Assembly (NCBI GenBank): GCA_943787265.1
Contig: CALSLT010000005.1
Coordinates: forward strand, 244,302-308,301
DNA length: 64,000 nt
Direction of reading: 5' to 3'
Origin: an uncultured Planctomycetaceae bacterium
GTDB taxonomy: Bacteria > Planctomycetota > Planctomycetia > Planctomycetales > Planctomycetaceae
The notes under the pieces were generated by a model. It did not search any database. It was not told where the DNA came from and worked only from the letters and a program-made list of their open reading frames with translations. Shown piece by piece: positions 27,733 to 37,768 of the stretch. The translations under genes and the position numbers were made by a program. The number at the start of each line of letters is the position of its first letter. Positions within the stretch are counted from its first letter, which is position 1.

Positions 27733-29406
27733 ATGAAACGCATTTCCTGGCTTGCAACTCTGCAGACGGCTCTCGCACCACCACAACGTCGGCGGCATCG
27801 GCGAACAAAAGTGGCGGCGATCGAGCGTTGTGAAGATCGAACCCTGCTGAGTGTCACATCGTTGTTTGATGCCGCGGCTGGAGAACTCGAAATATCGGGT
27901 GACAACGGCGACGCCATCGTTGTTGCATCCGCCGCTGGCGAAGTCACCGTCAATGGGGCTGGCATCGGAGTTGCCGCTGCGGATGTAAAAGAGCTTGAAG
28001 TCTCAGGCGATCGTCAGGGCAACTTGATTGATCTGTCCGCGGTGGACGTGACGAACTTTCCGAATCTCGTCGAAGTCGAAATCGAATCCGGCGGTGGTAA
28101 TGACACTGTCACCGGTAGCGAATTCGACGATGAGATTCATGGCGGGTCGGGACATGACGAGATCGATGGCGGCGCCGGCGATGACTCCATCAAAGGTGGT
28201 GCCGGGCGAGACTCTTTGAACGGGTCTGCTGGCAGCGACGTGCTCAACGGAAACGGTGGCTCTGACAGCATCGACGGAGGGGACGGAGACGATCAAATCG
28301 CCGGACAGGCTGGTAGCGACACTCTGAGTGGCTCAGCAGGTAACGACAGTCTTGTTGGCGCCGCGGGCTCAGACACAATCGATGGCGGCGCAGGAGCAGA
28401 TACGCTCAGCGGCAACGTCGGTAGCGATTCATTGACCGGTGGAGCCGGTGATGACGCCATGAACGGAGGCACCGGATCGGACTCACTGGAAGGTGGATCG
28501 GACGACGACGTTATCAACGGCGGTAACGGATCCGACTCGCTGCACGGCGACGACGGCGATGATGAACTCTTTGGCGAAGATGATGATGACATGCTGAGCG
28601 GTGGAGCTGGCAACGATGTCATGAGCGGTGGATCCGGTACGAATCTGCTGGCGACGAGTTCTGGTGCCGACACGGCAACCGGCGGCATCACAGGAGACAT
28701 CGATCAGGAACTGGTGGCGACTCTGGCCGCAGCTGATGGAACGGTGCTCGGAGAAGTTGAGTTCGAGCAAAGTCCAGAAGACGGCGACATGGAAGTCGAG
28801 CTTGAGATCGAACTGACAAACGCCGCTCCCGGAACTTACGACATCCTGCTCGGCGGAGTCACCATTGGTCAGATCACGGTTTCCGCTGGCGGAGTCGGCA
28901 AAGTTGAGTTCTCGAATCAACCTGACGATGCCGACGAACTTCCGCTGCCAGCAAACCTCCCAGCCATCACAGCGGGGACTACCGTGGCCATTGGCTCGAT
29001 AGCGTCAGGGACGTTCGCCATCCAGGCTGACTCCGACGACGATTCAGACGATGGACCAGACACCGATGACGATTCGCAGGAAGTTGAACTGAAAGCCGCT
29101 CTGACCGGCGATACGGCCGCGACTGGCAAAATCGAGTTTGAATCGGAAGTCGACGACGGCGTGCAGGAAAGCAAGCTGAATGTCGAGATCAGAAATGCGG
29201 CACCCAACACAACTCTGGATGTGACCGTAAATGGAGTGGTCATCGGACAAATTACGACCGACGCAAATGGCCGCGGTAAACTGAAGTTCCGATCTCAGCC
29301 TGACGACTCGGACGAGCAACTCTTTCCGACAGACTTTGTCGCTCTCGTAGCTGGCGACGTCATCGGAATTGGTGGAATCGTTTCAGGCACGCTCGTCGTC
29401 GACTGA
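27733..29406 (+). CDS. LEPR-motif RTX calcium-binding secreted protein with duplicated C-terminal domain
   Basis: 557 residues from ATG 27733, with GGAG seven bases upstream. The basic N-terminus (PPQRRRHRRTK) leads to ERCEDRTLLS (31-40), a variant of the LEPRxLLS motif found at the start of many large planctomycete surface proteins. Residues about 115-310 hold roughly 16-18 RTX nonapeptide repeats of the GGxGxDxLxG type, which bind calcium and fold as a beta-roll outside the cell. Two copies of an approximately 105-residue domain follow (about 326-431 and 451-557; both contain NAAPxT, GQIT, a short KxxFxxQPDD and a closing IxSGT). An Asp-rich linker (DDDSDDGPDTDDDS) joins them. No classic signal peptide is seen; the LEPR motif may mark an unusual export route. 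Confidence 0.88.
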   Translation: MKRISWLATLQTALAPPQRRRHRRTKVAAIERCEDRTLLSVTSLFDAAAGELEISGDNGDAIVVASAAGEVTVNGAGIGVAAADVKELEVSGDRQGNLIDLSAVDVTNFPNLVEVEIESGGGNDTVTGSEFDDEIHGGSGHDEIDGGAGDDSIKGGAGRDSLNGSAGSDVLNGNGGSDSIDGGDGDDQIAGQAGSDTLSGSAGNDSLVGAAGSDTIDGGAGADTLSGNVGSDSLTGGAGDDAMNGGTGSDSLEGGSDDDVINGGNGSDSLHGDDGDDELFGEDDDDMLSGGAGNDVMSGGSGTNLLATSSGADTATGGITGDIDQELVATLAAADGTVLGEVEFEQSPEDGDMEVELEIELTNAAPGTYDILLGGVTIGQITVSAGGVGKVEFSNQPDDADELPLPANLPAITAGTTVAIGSIASGTFAIQADSDDDSDDGPDTDDDSQEVELKAALTGDTAATGKIEFESEVDDGVQESKLNVEIRNAAPNTTLDVTVNGVVIGQITTDANGRGKLKFRSQPDDSDEQLFPTDFVALVAGDVIGIGGIVSGTLVVD

Positions 29407-29527
29407 CAACTACACAGCAAAGGGCAGTTCCTCTTTGAAGTCCGGTTCCGCAACGAGCCGGGCTTCCTTGTTTCGCAAGCTGGGTCGAACTCGATCGACC
29501 CGGCGGCTCCAACTAAATTCTCCTGAG

Positions 29528-29559
29528 CGGCTGCGTGAATTTTCATGCGGCCGTTTTTT
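29528..29559 (+). terminator. Rho-independent terminator after the RTX gene
   Basis: CGGCTGCGTGAA pairs with TTCATGCGGCCG through a 12-base stem that includes G-T pairs and has a tiny loop. A run of six T follows at 29554-29559. It is about 120 bases after the RTX stop codon. Confidence 0.75.
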
Positions 29560-29695
29560 GCGCGCGTTGGATCGTCGACTGGCTGGTGAGCCGTTGCGAA
29601 ACGCGACAGAGCCCCGCATCGTGGATGCCTCTGCGCCGACACGTCACACTGTCGGCTGCAGACTCTTCTCGACTCTTCACTCGGAGAATTCGCGC

Positions 29696-30688
29696 ATGGC
29701 AGGTTTCGTCCCCCGATTACTGATGGTGATGCTTCTGGTTCTTGCAGTGGCTGGCGACGGCGTCTCTCAAGAGCCTCGATCAATGACCAGTGCCGATGTT
29801 GAGCATCTCGTCAAAGAGCTTTCGAACTGGGGGCGCTGGGGGAAAGACGATCAGCTTGGAACGTTGAACCTGATTACGGCTGAGAAACGGCAGGAAGCAG
29901 CGAAGCTTGTAAAACGCGGAGTTTCCGTTTCGCTGGCTCGCAACGCGGAAACGGTCGAAGCCGCCGACAATCCGAAACCGTTCGGCCACCAGATGCTGGC
30001 TTTCGGAAAAGGCACGACCGGTCAATGGGCGATGGACAATTACTCGGTTTCGTACCACGGCCTTGCTCATACTCACATGGACTCGCTGTGCCACCTGTTT
30101 CACAACGGAAAAATGTACAACGGATTCTCGCGCGACGAAGTGCAGGAAACCGGGACAAAGAAACTCGGCATTCAGAATGTCAAAGGCGGGATCTTCACAC
30201 GAGGCATCCTGATCGACATTCCAAGACTCCGCGGCGTCAGATTCCTTGAGCCCGGCTCTCCGATTCTTCCTTCCGAGTTGACTGCGTGGGAAGAGAAAGC
30301 CGGCATCAAAGTCCGCAGCGGCGATGTCATCTTTATCCGAACCGGCCGTTGGGCACGTCGGGATCTCGTCGGGCCGTGGGATGCGGGCACAGATGGTCTC
30401 GCTGGGCTACACGCTTCATGCGCACCGTGGCTGAAGAGCCGCGACATCGCGATGCTCGGCAGTGACGCCGCAGCCGACGTCATTCCGTCGGGCATCCCTG
30501 GAGTCTCGCACCCAATCCACGTACTGACTCTCCACGCGATGGGAATTCACATTTTTGATAACTGCGACCTCGAAGAAATCGCCCGCGTCGCCGCCGAGTT
30601 CGAACAATGGGAATTCCTGCTGACCGCCTCGCCGTTGGCGGTTCAAGGTGGAACTGGCTCGCCGCTGAACCCGATCGCGACTTACTGA
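29696..30688 (+). CDS. Secreted cyclase-family (kynurenine formamidase-like) metal hydrolase
   Basis: 330 residues from ATG 29696. The frame extends back to 29369, but that part overlaps the RTX gene and terminator. A signal peptide is present (PRLLMVMLLVLAVAGDGVSQ). The family metal motif is HGLAHTHMDSLCH, giving His127, Asp129 and His133. GGIFTRGILIDIPRL and a later GSDAAADVIPSG are typical of cyclase-family proteins. These enzymes hydrolyse amides or lactones with Mn or Zn. The substrate is not suggested by context. A 27-bp-arm inverted repeat follows the gene. Confidence 0.88.
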   Translation: MAGFVPRLLMVMLLVLAVAGDGVSQEPRSMTSADVEHLVKELSNWGRWGKDDQLGTLNLITAEKRQEAAKLVKRGVSVSLARNAETVEAADNPKPFGHQMLAFGKGTTGQWAMDNYSVSYHGLAHTHMDSLCHLFHNGKMYNGFSRDEVQETGTKKLGIQNVKGGIFTRGILIDIPRLRGVRFLEPGSPILPSELTAWEEKAGIKVRSGDVIFIRTGRWARRDLVGPWDAGTDGLAGLHASCAPWLKSRDIAMLGSDAAADVIPSGIPGVSHPIHVLTLHAMGIHIFDNCDLEEIARVAAEFEQWEFLLTASPLAVQGGTGSPLNPIATY

Positions 30689-30719
30689 AGCAGGATTCAA
30701 GCCGGAAAAATTGGTCATT

Positions 30720-30799
30720 CTGGTAACCCGACGCGTGAGCGAGGGACTTCAAATGCCGAATTCGTACAGTGATCCCTCGCTAACGCTTCGGGTTACCAG
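30720..30799. repeat. Inverted-repeat element, 27-bp arms
   Basis: Arms 30720-30746 (CTGGTAACCCGACGCG...) and 30773-30799 (...CGGGTTACCAG) are reverse complements with two mismatches and a 26-base spacer. It lies between the cyclase-family gene and the ECF sigma gene. ATTCTG occurs outside both arms. Confidence 0.85.
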
Positions 30800-30881
30800 C
30801 ATTCTGCAAACCTCGGCAAACTATCCAAAGTCGAGATAGGTTTTGGGATGCCGGTTGTATGTGCTCTTAGTGAGTAACCTC

Positions 30882-31487
30882 ATGAGCCAGTCTGCCGTGA
30901 CACAACCGAGCCTGCTTGTCCGAATTCGCGACCGCGCGGACAACGACGCGTGGGCCAGGTTTGTCGAGATCTATGGGCCTCTTATCTACGGATTCGTCCG
31001 GAAACGGGGGCTGCAGGATGCCGACGCTGTCGACCTGGTGCAGGATGTTCTGCGGTCGGTGGCCGGAGCGATCAGCCGCCTGGAGTACGATCCTGCCCGA
31101 GGAAAATTTCGAGCGTGGCTGTTTACGATCGTGAAGAATCGGCTGCGGAACTATCTCAAAGTGCAGGCTCGACGAGAGGCCGGCAGCGGTGACTCGGCAG
31201 TGGCAGAGCAGATTGCCAACGAACCGGCGGCGGATGACTGGCAGGTTCAATGGGAAGCTGATCATCAGCGGCGGCTGTTTGGCTGGGCGTCGGAACAGGT
31301 GCAGGCGGAAGTGGAAGATCGTACCTGGCAGGCGTTTCGCAAAACGGCGGTTGATGGGTCGTCCGGCAAAGAGGTTGCTCGGGAACTGAACATGAGCGTT
31401 GCGGCTGTTTACCTCGCGAAGAGTCGAGTCATGGCTCGGCTGAAAGAACTCGTGAAGGAAGCAGAGGCGACCGATGAGCACGTTTAA
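30882..31487 (+). CDS. ECF-type sigma factor, partner of the following kinase
   Basis: 201 residues from ATG 30882; an in-frame ATG at 30843-30848 would add about 13 residues of poor character. Region 2 reads WARFVEIYGPLIYGFVRKRG, then DAVDLVQDVLRSVAGAISRLEYDPARGKFRAWLFTIVKNRLRNY. Region 4 ends with SSGKEVARELNMSVAAVYLAKSRVMARLKELV. The kinase gene starts 11 bases after the stop and carries an anti-sigma-type zinc motif. This is the ECF/Ser-Thr-kinase pairing well known in planctomycetes, so activity is probably controlled by that protein. Confidence 0.92.
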   Translation: MSQSAVTQPSLLVRIRDRADNDAWARFVEIYGPLIYGFVRKRGLQDADAVDLVQDVLRSVAGAISRLEYDPARGKFRAWLFTIVKNRLRNYLKVQARREAGSGDSAVAEQIANEPAADDWQVQWEADHQRRLFGWASEQVQAEVEDRTWQAFRKTAVDGSSGKEVARELNMSVAAVYLAKSRVMARLKELVKEAEATDEHV

Positions 31488-31498
31488 GGAACCCCGAC

Positions 31499-34400
31499 AT
31501 GGATCCATCTGAGCAATGCCCCGAGCCCGGCACGTGGAAAACGTTTCTCGATGGAGAACTTCTCGACGAAGCATCGACTGACCTGGCCGCACATCTGGAA
31601 GAATGCGAAGCCTGTCAGCAGACGCTCGAACGACTCGCCGCCGGGAAAGAAACGTGGGAAGGCACGGCGAAGCAACTCGCCGAAGCGGACTCAAACGCCG
31701 ACAAGCTCGAATCCAGCGGGCATCTGCGAGACGTCCTGAATGATCTTAAGCAGGGTATTGAGATCGACAGTCGCGCGGCGAATATCACACCGGAGTCGCT
31801 GACGTTTCTGTCCGAGTCCGACGAAAAGGATTCGATCGGTAAGCTCGGAAACTACGAGGTGCTGGAAATCGTCGGCGCTGGCGGGATGGGCATCGTGATG
31901 CGAGCCTGGGATCCGTCGCTGCGCCGGATCGTCGCGATCAAAGTCCTGGCTTCGCACTTGGCAAACAGCGCCGCAGCCCGGCGACGTTTTGTGAGAGAGG
32001 CTCAAGCGGCCGCAGCGGTTTCGCATGACCACGTCGTGGCAATTCACGCTGTGGAAGCCGACTACGAACCGCCGTACCTGGTCATGCAGTACATCGAGGG
32101 CAAGACTCTGCAGCAGCGACTCGACGGTGTCGGACCGCTGCATGTTCGCGAAGTTTTGAGGATCGGCCAGCAGACGGCACTCGGGCTTGCGGCAGCGCAT
32201 CAGCAAGGCATCGTCCATCGGGACATCAAACCAGCGAACATCCTCCTGGAAAATGGCGTCGAACGAGTTCGCATTACCGACTTCGGTCTCGCACGAGCCA
32301 TCGACGATGCCAGCATGACACAAAGCGGCGTTGTTGCAGGCACTCCACTGTTTATGGCGCCGGAGCAGGCCCAGGGAATCCAGCTTGACCATCGAGCGGA
32401 CCTGTTCAGTCTGGGCAGCGTCCTTTATGTCATGTGCACTGGCCGGCCGCCATTTCGGTCCAGCACGATGATCGGGGTCATCCGCCGAGTCTGTGACGAC
32501 TCGCCACGCCCGATCCGTGAGATCAATCCGGACATCCCCGACTGGCTGTGCGTCATCATCGATCGGCTTCTGGCCAAGGATCCGAAAGACCGCTACGCGT
32601 CCGCTGAACAAGTCGCGGAGTTGCTCGGCAGTTGCCTCGCTCATGTTCAACAGCCGACGGTTGTTCCGTTGCCGACTGGCCTTGCCAATTCTTCACCCGG
32701 CAATGTGCAGGTGACCGAACAAACTTCCGCTGATGGGACGGGACGAGAGGCGACTTCACCTGTCGCGGCGGCGGAGACGTACGAGAAAAATTCGGAGACC
32801 GATTCAGCAACATCCATCGATCCAGACTCAGAAGTTGTTCCTGTCACTCCAGCCGGCATTCGGCGGGAAGTTTTCTGGCCTGCAACTGTGATGATCGCAG
32901 CCGGGGTCGCCAATCTTCTGGCATCCGGTGGCATGCTGCTTTACCTGTTCGAATATCTCAACGTGGGATTGGTCCATCAGGTTTCGTCGCGACTGATCGG
33001 GCTACTGCCTCAGGCGCTGGTTATCTACGGTGCACTCAGAATGCTCCGATTTCAGAGTCGGGTCTGGGGAATCGTCGCCGCTATTGTCTGCCTGTTAGCT
33101 GGCCCGTGCTATCCGTTGAGCTGGCCGGCCAGCATCTGGGCACTGGCCGTTCTGATGCGGCCTCATGTTCAACGCGAATTCGTACGAGTCTCAAACGAAC
33201 GCCGCCAAACGAACGACCAACCACTGCCAGACAACCAGATCATTCCTGGCGAAATGCGTCCTGTTGCTTCCTTCGGTCAGAAGATCGCACGAGTGCTGCT
33301 CTTGCTCGAAGCCTCAGTGGCGGGAACCCTGGTTCCCTTTGGAGGAATGATTGCCTTCACCTACGAAGGTCCGGAATGGATCCCACGGCGATTCTTCATC
33401 GCTGTCACGGGCCTGGTTCTTGTTTGTGCGGCGTACTTTGGACTGGCTCTTTATCGCTACGGCTTCGAAAGCTGCAGCGCCGAACTTCAGAAGAACCGCC
33501 GAGAACGCTTTCGACGTAAGGTCTGGTCGCTCGGGCTGTGGACGGGCACGCTGGCTGGGCTGCTCCCGTGCGTCGCGATCATGTTGGATATTAACTCCGC
33601 GAACTATATTGACTTCCTGTCAGGTTGTGTCGTCCCTCTTTCGTTAATCGGAGCTGTACTGTTAATTGTTGGAGCCGTTCTGAACTTGAATCGCGCTCAG
33701 GCAGATCGATACGCGGGAAAGATTGTAGACCATCCGGCTTTTGCGATTCTTGAATGGCCAACTCCGATGCTGGCGATCTTGTGGACCGCGTTCGTCGCCT
33801 GGTCCGACTTCCAGGGAACAGTTGGTTACGCCCGATTTCAGATCGACGATCCAAACAGCGTGGTCACGTTGACCAGCGACGACTCTCGAATCTCGCAGTC
33901 GCAACGCGGCGGCTGGAGAAAGTTGCGGATTCCGGAAGGAAAGTATTACTGGACCGTCAGTGATCCTGGCATTCTCGATGACCACGCCGCCAACGGAACC
34001 GTCGACATAGAATCTCCGCGAACCAGCGTGATTAACACTGAAATTCATCGTGGCAACGCACTGGAACGTTCCGAGGGTTACTGGCGTTGCGTCAGCACGG
34101 GTTCCGTCCTGAATGGCGGCGGCGTCGAAGACTGCGCATGGGCAGCGAGCCCGGTTTGGATCGCAATTGATGAGCAGTTCATTCTGTCGTGGGATGCGTC
34201 TGGAAAATTGATCGGCAACTGGATTCTGAAGCGGAATGCAGACTCGTCTCCGAAGACGCTCGAAATCGTCGACATCCTGACGGGTGACTTAATCGGCGAA
34301 GGCCAATGGGCGGTCAGTCAGAAGCAACTTCTGTTGAGGCTGTACCCGCCGCGCAAAACCACTTCGCCCTACCTGGCAAGTATTTTTTCGAAACCTACAA

Positions 34401-35335
34401 ACGGAGATCTTCTTGAATGGCGATTCGAAGAGTTGTCCGGTCCGCCTGCGTGGCTCGATCCGAACCTTGCCGCAGAGGAAGCCGACAAATCAGTTGACGA
34501 TGGTGATCGGCCATTCGGCGACCTCACCTTTACTGATCCGGTTGTTGCCGATCGAGATGGTCGACGGAATTTCGAATCAGAACTCGATGGTCGCTGGGAA
34601 TTCCAGATGATGTTTCAGGGGCCGTCCCAGATTCTTCCGAGGGGAGGATCGGGAGAGCTGATCTTTGCGGGAGATTGGCTGATCACTTTCGATGCGAACG
34701 AGAGAATTGCAAAGAGCATCGTGACGACGCAAACTGACGTTAGTCCAAAGCGAATTCGAATCGACATGCGAAGTGAGGAAGGAATCCCGGTGACTCTTCA
34801 TGGCGTGTACCGTGTCGACAATCCAGGTCTGCACTTCAGGAATCTCGAACTGTACTTTCTCGAACCCGGATTCGTTGCATCCAGCGAAAAAGCTGGCCCG
34901 GACTCCGAACCATTAGACGAATCCGAAGTTGCGGAACGAGTTGAGACACTCCTCACTTCGCTCACCGAAGCATGCTTTAATGAGCCGCCCGCGTCTGGCA
35001 GGATGTTGTGGCGATGTCGCCTTCCGTCCGACTATCAACGATTCGTGACTCAAGCTCCAGATATCGAAGGTTTGGTTGTAGAGACGACACAGACGTCTCC
35101 AGACTCAAAAGCCCTGGTCGAGATCTCCCTCGGTGCTGACGATGGTTTGAAGGAAGGACAAGAACTGGCCATCCATCGCAACGTTGCGACGGAAAAAGAC
35201 GAGATGAACGTAGAACCGCTGGGAAAGATTCACTTGAGGCTTGTCACGCCAGACAGGGCCATCGGCATCGTCACGATTCTGCATGAGGGTGCGAAAATAA
35301 GAAAAGGCGATTCCGTCACGTCGACGCCGCAGTAG
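31499..35335 (+). CDS. Giant Ser/Thr protein kinase with N-terminal anti-sigma zinc motif and membrane domain
   Basis: 1,278 residues. The N-terminus has an H-x3-C-x2-C anti-sigma motif (His32, Cys36, Cys39 in AAHLEECEACQ). The kinase domain spans about 119-390, with glycine loop GAGGMGIV, Lys148 in VAIK, HRDIKPAN (240-247), DFG (261-263) and APE (287-289), all intact. A Ser/Thr/Glu-rich linker (about 395-455) leads to six or seven hydrophobic segments (about 460-760). A large C-terminal domain follows, which I do not recognise. It probably senses an external or membrane signal and controls the sigma factor encoded 11 bases upstream. Confidence 0.92.
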   Translation: MDPSEQCPEPGTWKTFLDGELLDEASTDLAAHLEECEACQQTLERLAAGKETWEGTAKQLAEADSNADKLESSGHLRDVLNDLKQGIEIDSRAANITPESLTFLSESDEKDSIGKLGNYEVLEIVGAGGMGIVMRAWDPSLRRIVAIKVLASHLANSAAARRRFVREAQAAAAVSHDHVVAIHAVEADYEPPYLVMQYIEGKTLQQRLDGVGPLHVREVLRIGQQTALGLAAAHQQGIVHRDIKPANILLENGVERVRITDFGLARAIDDASMTQSGVVAGTPLFMAPEQAQGIQLDHRADLFSLGSVLYVMCTGRPPFRSSTMIGVIRRVCDDSPRPIREINPDIPDWLCVIIDRLLAKDPKDRYASAEQVAELLGSCLAHVQQPTVVPLPTGLANSSPGNVQVTEQTSADGTGREATSPVAAAETYEKNSETDSATSIDPDSEVVPVTPAGIRREVFWPATVMIAAGVANLLASGGMLLYLFEYLNVGLVHQVSSRLIGLLPQALVIYGALRMLRFQSRVWGIVAAIVCLLAGPCYPLSWPASIWALAVLMRPHVQREFVRVSNERRQTNDQPLPDNQIIPGEMRPVASFGQKIARVLLLLEASVAGTLVPFGGMIAFTYEGPEWIPRRFFIAVTGLVLVCAAYFGLALYRYGFESCSAELQKNRRERFRRKVWSLGLWTGTLAGLLPCVAIMLDINSANYIDFLSGCVVPLSLIGAVLLIVGAVLNLNRAQADRYAGKIVDHPAFAILEWPTPMLAILWTAFVAWSDFQGTVGYARFQIDDPNSVVTLTSDDSRISQSQRGGWRKLRIPEGKYYWTVSDPGILDDHAANGTVDIESPRTSVINTEIHRGNALERSEGYWRCVSTGSVLNGGGVEDCAWAASPVWIAIDEQFILSWDASGKLIGNWILKRNADSSPKTLEIVDILTGDLIGEGQWAVSQKQLLLRLYPPRKTTSPYLASIFSKPTNGDLLEWRFEELSGPPAWLDPNLAAEEADKSVDDGDRPFGDLTFTDPVVADRDGRRNFESELDGRWEFQMMFQGPSQILPRGGSGELIFAGDWLITFDANERIAKSIVTTQTDVSPKRIRIDMRSEEGIPVTLHGVYRVDNPGLHFRNLELYFLEPGFVASSEKAGPDSEPLDESEVAERVETLLTSLTEACFNEPPASGRMLWRCRLPSDYQRFVTQAPDIEGLVVETTQTSPDSKALVEISLGADDGLKEGQELAIHRNVATEKDEMNVEPLGKIHLRLVTPDRAIGIVTILHEGAKIRKGDSVTSTPQ

Positions 35336-35612
35336 TTCTGTCGTGAAAACGTGCCTGAGGTGACGTGCGGCGGAAAATTCGGCACAATGGGCCGCGTCGG
35401 TATCTGAGCGGATTCAGACCGGCGAAGATGACAGCTTTCGGGACGCTCGACTCCCGTGCAGAGCGACAGGAATCGCCGCACGTCGTTCATAGATCGAACG
35501 GAGTCCACAAATCGAACACGGTTCTCGTGATTTGTGTCTCTCGACCGACCGAAGCCGTCACCGTTTCCTTCAACCCGTCGCCGAACTGGCGACCAGACTC
35601 GAGTAATTATTG

Positions 35613-37034
35613 ATGAGCGACAAACAGAATCTGTTCAACAAGGTGTGGGATCTGCATTCCGTGGGGGCATTGCCGTCGGGTCAGACGCAACTGTTCATCG
35701 GGCAGCACCTGATTCACGAAGTCACCAGCCCGCAAGCGTTCGAGATGCTTCGCGAGCGGAATCTCACCGTCCTGCACCCTGAACGGACTCTGGCAACGGT
35801 CGACCACATTATTCCCACGCAGAGTCAGGCTCGGCCATTCGTCGATCTGCTCGCCGAAGACATGATGTCCGCCATTGAAAAAAACTGTAAAGAATTCGGC
35901 GTCGAGCTGCTCGATCTTGATGACAACCGCCAGGGCATCGTCCACGTCGTTGGTCCGGAGCAGGGACTCACTCAGCCTGGTCTGACGATGGCCTGCGGCG
36001 ACAGTCACACGAGTACGCATGGCGCGTTCGGGGCGATTGCCTTCGGCATCGGGACGAGCCAGGTGGCCTACGTGCTGGCGACTCAGACGCTGACGATGAT
36101 GCGTCCGAAAGTTCGCCGAGTTGAAGTCAACGGCGAGCTGGCTCCCGGAGTCTTCGCCAAAGACGTCACGCTTTACATCATCCAGAAACTCGGCGTGCAG
36201 GGCGGAGTTGGTTACGCCTACGAATACGCCGGCACAACCTTCGACGCGATGTCGATGGAAGAGCGAATGACCGTCTGCAATATGGCGATCGAAGGCGGAG
36301 CCCGCTGCGGATACATCAACCCGGATCAGACGACCGTTGACTACCTGAAAGGTCGACCGCTTTGTCCGCAGGGTGAAGAGTTTGATCGCGCGGCAGAGTG
36401 GTGGCTGAGTCTCGCTTCCGGCGCGGATGCTGAATATGACGATGTGGTCGTCTTTGACGCCGCCGACATCGAGCCGACCGTTACCTGGGGCATCACTCCG
36501 GCTCAGTCACTGGGAGTCTCGCAGGCAGTTCCGTCGCTGGACAGCTACGACGAAAGCGAACGAACGTTGATCGGCGAAGCTCTTGAGTACATGAGCCTCG
36601 AAGAAGGCCAGGCAATCGAAGGCACGAAGATCGACGTGGCTTTCGTCGGCTCCTGCACGAACGGACGCATCTCTGACCTGCGTGAAGCGGCCGCCATCGC
36701 CAAAGGCAACCAGGTCGCTGAAGGCGTGAAAGCACTGATTGTGCCGGGCTCGCAGATCGTGGCGAAACAGGCCGAAGAAGAAGGTCTCGACAAGATCTTT
36801 ACCGAAGCTGGTTTTCAGTGGCGAGCGGCCGGGTGTTCGATGTGCCTGGCCATGAACCCGGACAAACTGCAGGGGCGAGAAGTCTGCGCCTCCTCAAGCA
36901 ACCGAAACTTCAAAGGCCGTCAGGGCAGCCCAACCGGACGAACGCTGCTGATGAGCCCCGCGATGGTTGCTGCCGCGGCTATCAACGGTTCGGTGACCGA
37001 CGTTCGAAAGATGCTCGAGCCGGCAATGGCCTAA
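35613..37034 (+). CDS. leuC: 3-isopropylmalate dehydratase large subunit
   Basis: 473 residues from ATG 35613, a full-length LeuC. The [4Fe-4S] ligands are Cys348 (GSCTNGR), Cys408 and Cys411 (GCSMC). [19 protein letters not shown] and [11 protein letters not shown] are family hallmarks. With LeuD it converts 2-isopropylmalate to 3-isopropylmalate in leucine synthesis. leuD follows after 113 bases, which contain an inverted-repeat element. Confidence 0.98.
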   Translation: MSDKQNLFNKVWDLHSVGALPSGQTQLFIGQHLIHEVTSPQAFEMLRERNLTVLHPERTLATVDHIIPTQSQARPFVDLLAEDMMSAIEKNCKEFGVELLDLDDNRQGIVHVVGPEQGLTQPGLTMACGDSHTSTHGAFGAIAFGIGTSQVAYVLATQTLTMMRPKVRRVEVNGELAPGVFAKDVTLYIIQKLGVQGGVGYAYEYAGTTFDAMSMEERMTVCNMAIEGGARCGYINPDQTTVDYLKGRPLCPQGEEFDRAAEWWLSLASGADAEYDDVVVFDAADIEPTVTWGITPAQSLGVSQAVPSLDSYDESERTLIGEALEYMSLEEGQAIEGTKIDVAFVGSCTNGRISDLREAAAIAKGNQVAEGVKALIVPGSQIVAKQAEEEGLDKIFTEAGFQWRAAGCSMCLAMNPDKLQGREVCASSSNRNFKGRQGSPTGRTLLMSPAMVAAAAINGSVTDVRKMLEPAMA

Positions 37035-37047
37035 GAGTCGGTGAGTC

Positions 37048-37133
37048 GTAGGGTGCGTCTCAACGCACCACTTGTGAAAACTTCTCGGCTTCAAAAACAA
37101 CTCAAATCTCTGGTGCGTCAAGACGCACCCTGC
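37048..37133. repeat. Inverted-repeat element between leuC and leuD
   Basis: Arms 37048-37070 (GTAGGGTGCGTCTCAACGCACCA is the left arm; the right arm is 37111-37133) are reverse complements with about three mismatches. Each arm also folds by itself through GGTGCGT/ACGCACC. It occupies nearly the whole leuC-leuD gap. Confidence 0.8.
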
Positions 37134-37147
37134 AGAGGAAATAAGCG

Positions 37148-37744
37148 ATGAATAATATTGAAACAGTTTCAGGCTCGGGCGTTCCGTTGCTGCTCGACGA
37201 TATCGATACGGATCGGATCATCCCGGCTCGCTTTCTGCGATGCGTGACCTTCGACGGAATTGGCGAGCACGCTTTCGAAGACGATCGTGAACAGGATCCC
37301 AATCACCCGTTCAATCAGGATCGCTTTCAGAATGCCGGCATCCTGGTCAGCGGTCGTAACTTCGGCTGCGGATCTTCGCGAGAGCACGCTCCGCAATCGT
37401 TGATGCGTTGGGGCGTCAAAGCTGTCGTTGCTGAATCATTTGCGGAAATCTTCTTCGGCAACTGCACGTCGCTGGGGATTCCCGCCGTGTGTGCATCGCG
37501 GGATGACCTGACCAAACTGGCCGCCGCCATCGAAGCAGACCCAACGCTGGAATTCACGCTCGACCTCAACGCGTTGACGCTGAGTTTTGGCGGCGAAACA
37601 GTCTCGGTCACGATGCCTGACAGTGCTCGCTCAGCGCTGACTTCCGGACAGTTTGACGCACTCGCTCAACTGCTCGCACGCAAAGATGACATCGCCGCAA
37701 CGGCATCGAAACTGCCTTACCTCAAGAGCTTCGCCGCTTCATAG
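37148..37744 (+). CDS. leuD: 3-isopropylmalate dehydratase small subunit
   Basis: 198 residues, the normal LeuD length. [14 protein letters not shown] near the start and [17 protein letters not shown] (about 67-83) are the family signatures, the latter forming the substrate-recognition loop. [16 protein letters not shown] follows. It forms the dehydratase with LeuC from the preceding gene. A strong terminator lies 24 bases after the stop, so leuCD is the end of its transcription unit. Confidence 0.98.
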   Translation: MNNIETVSGSGVPLLLDDIDTDRIIPARFLRCVTFDGIGEHAFEDDREQDPNHPFNQDRFQNAGILVSGRNFGCGSSREHAPQSLMRWGVKAVVAESFAEIFFGNCTSLGIPAVCASRDDLTKLAAAIEADPTLEFTLDLNALTLSFGGETVSVTMPDSARSALTSGQFDALAQLLARKDDIAATASKLPYLKSFAAS

Positions 37745-37768
37745 CTGCAGCGATGCCACAAGGTTTCA

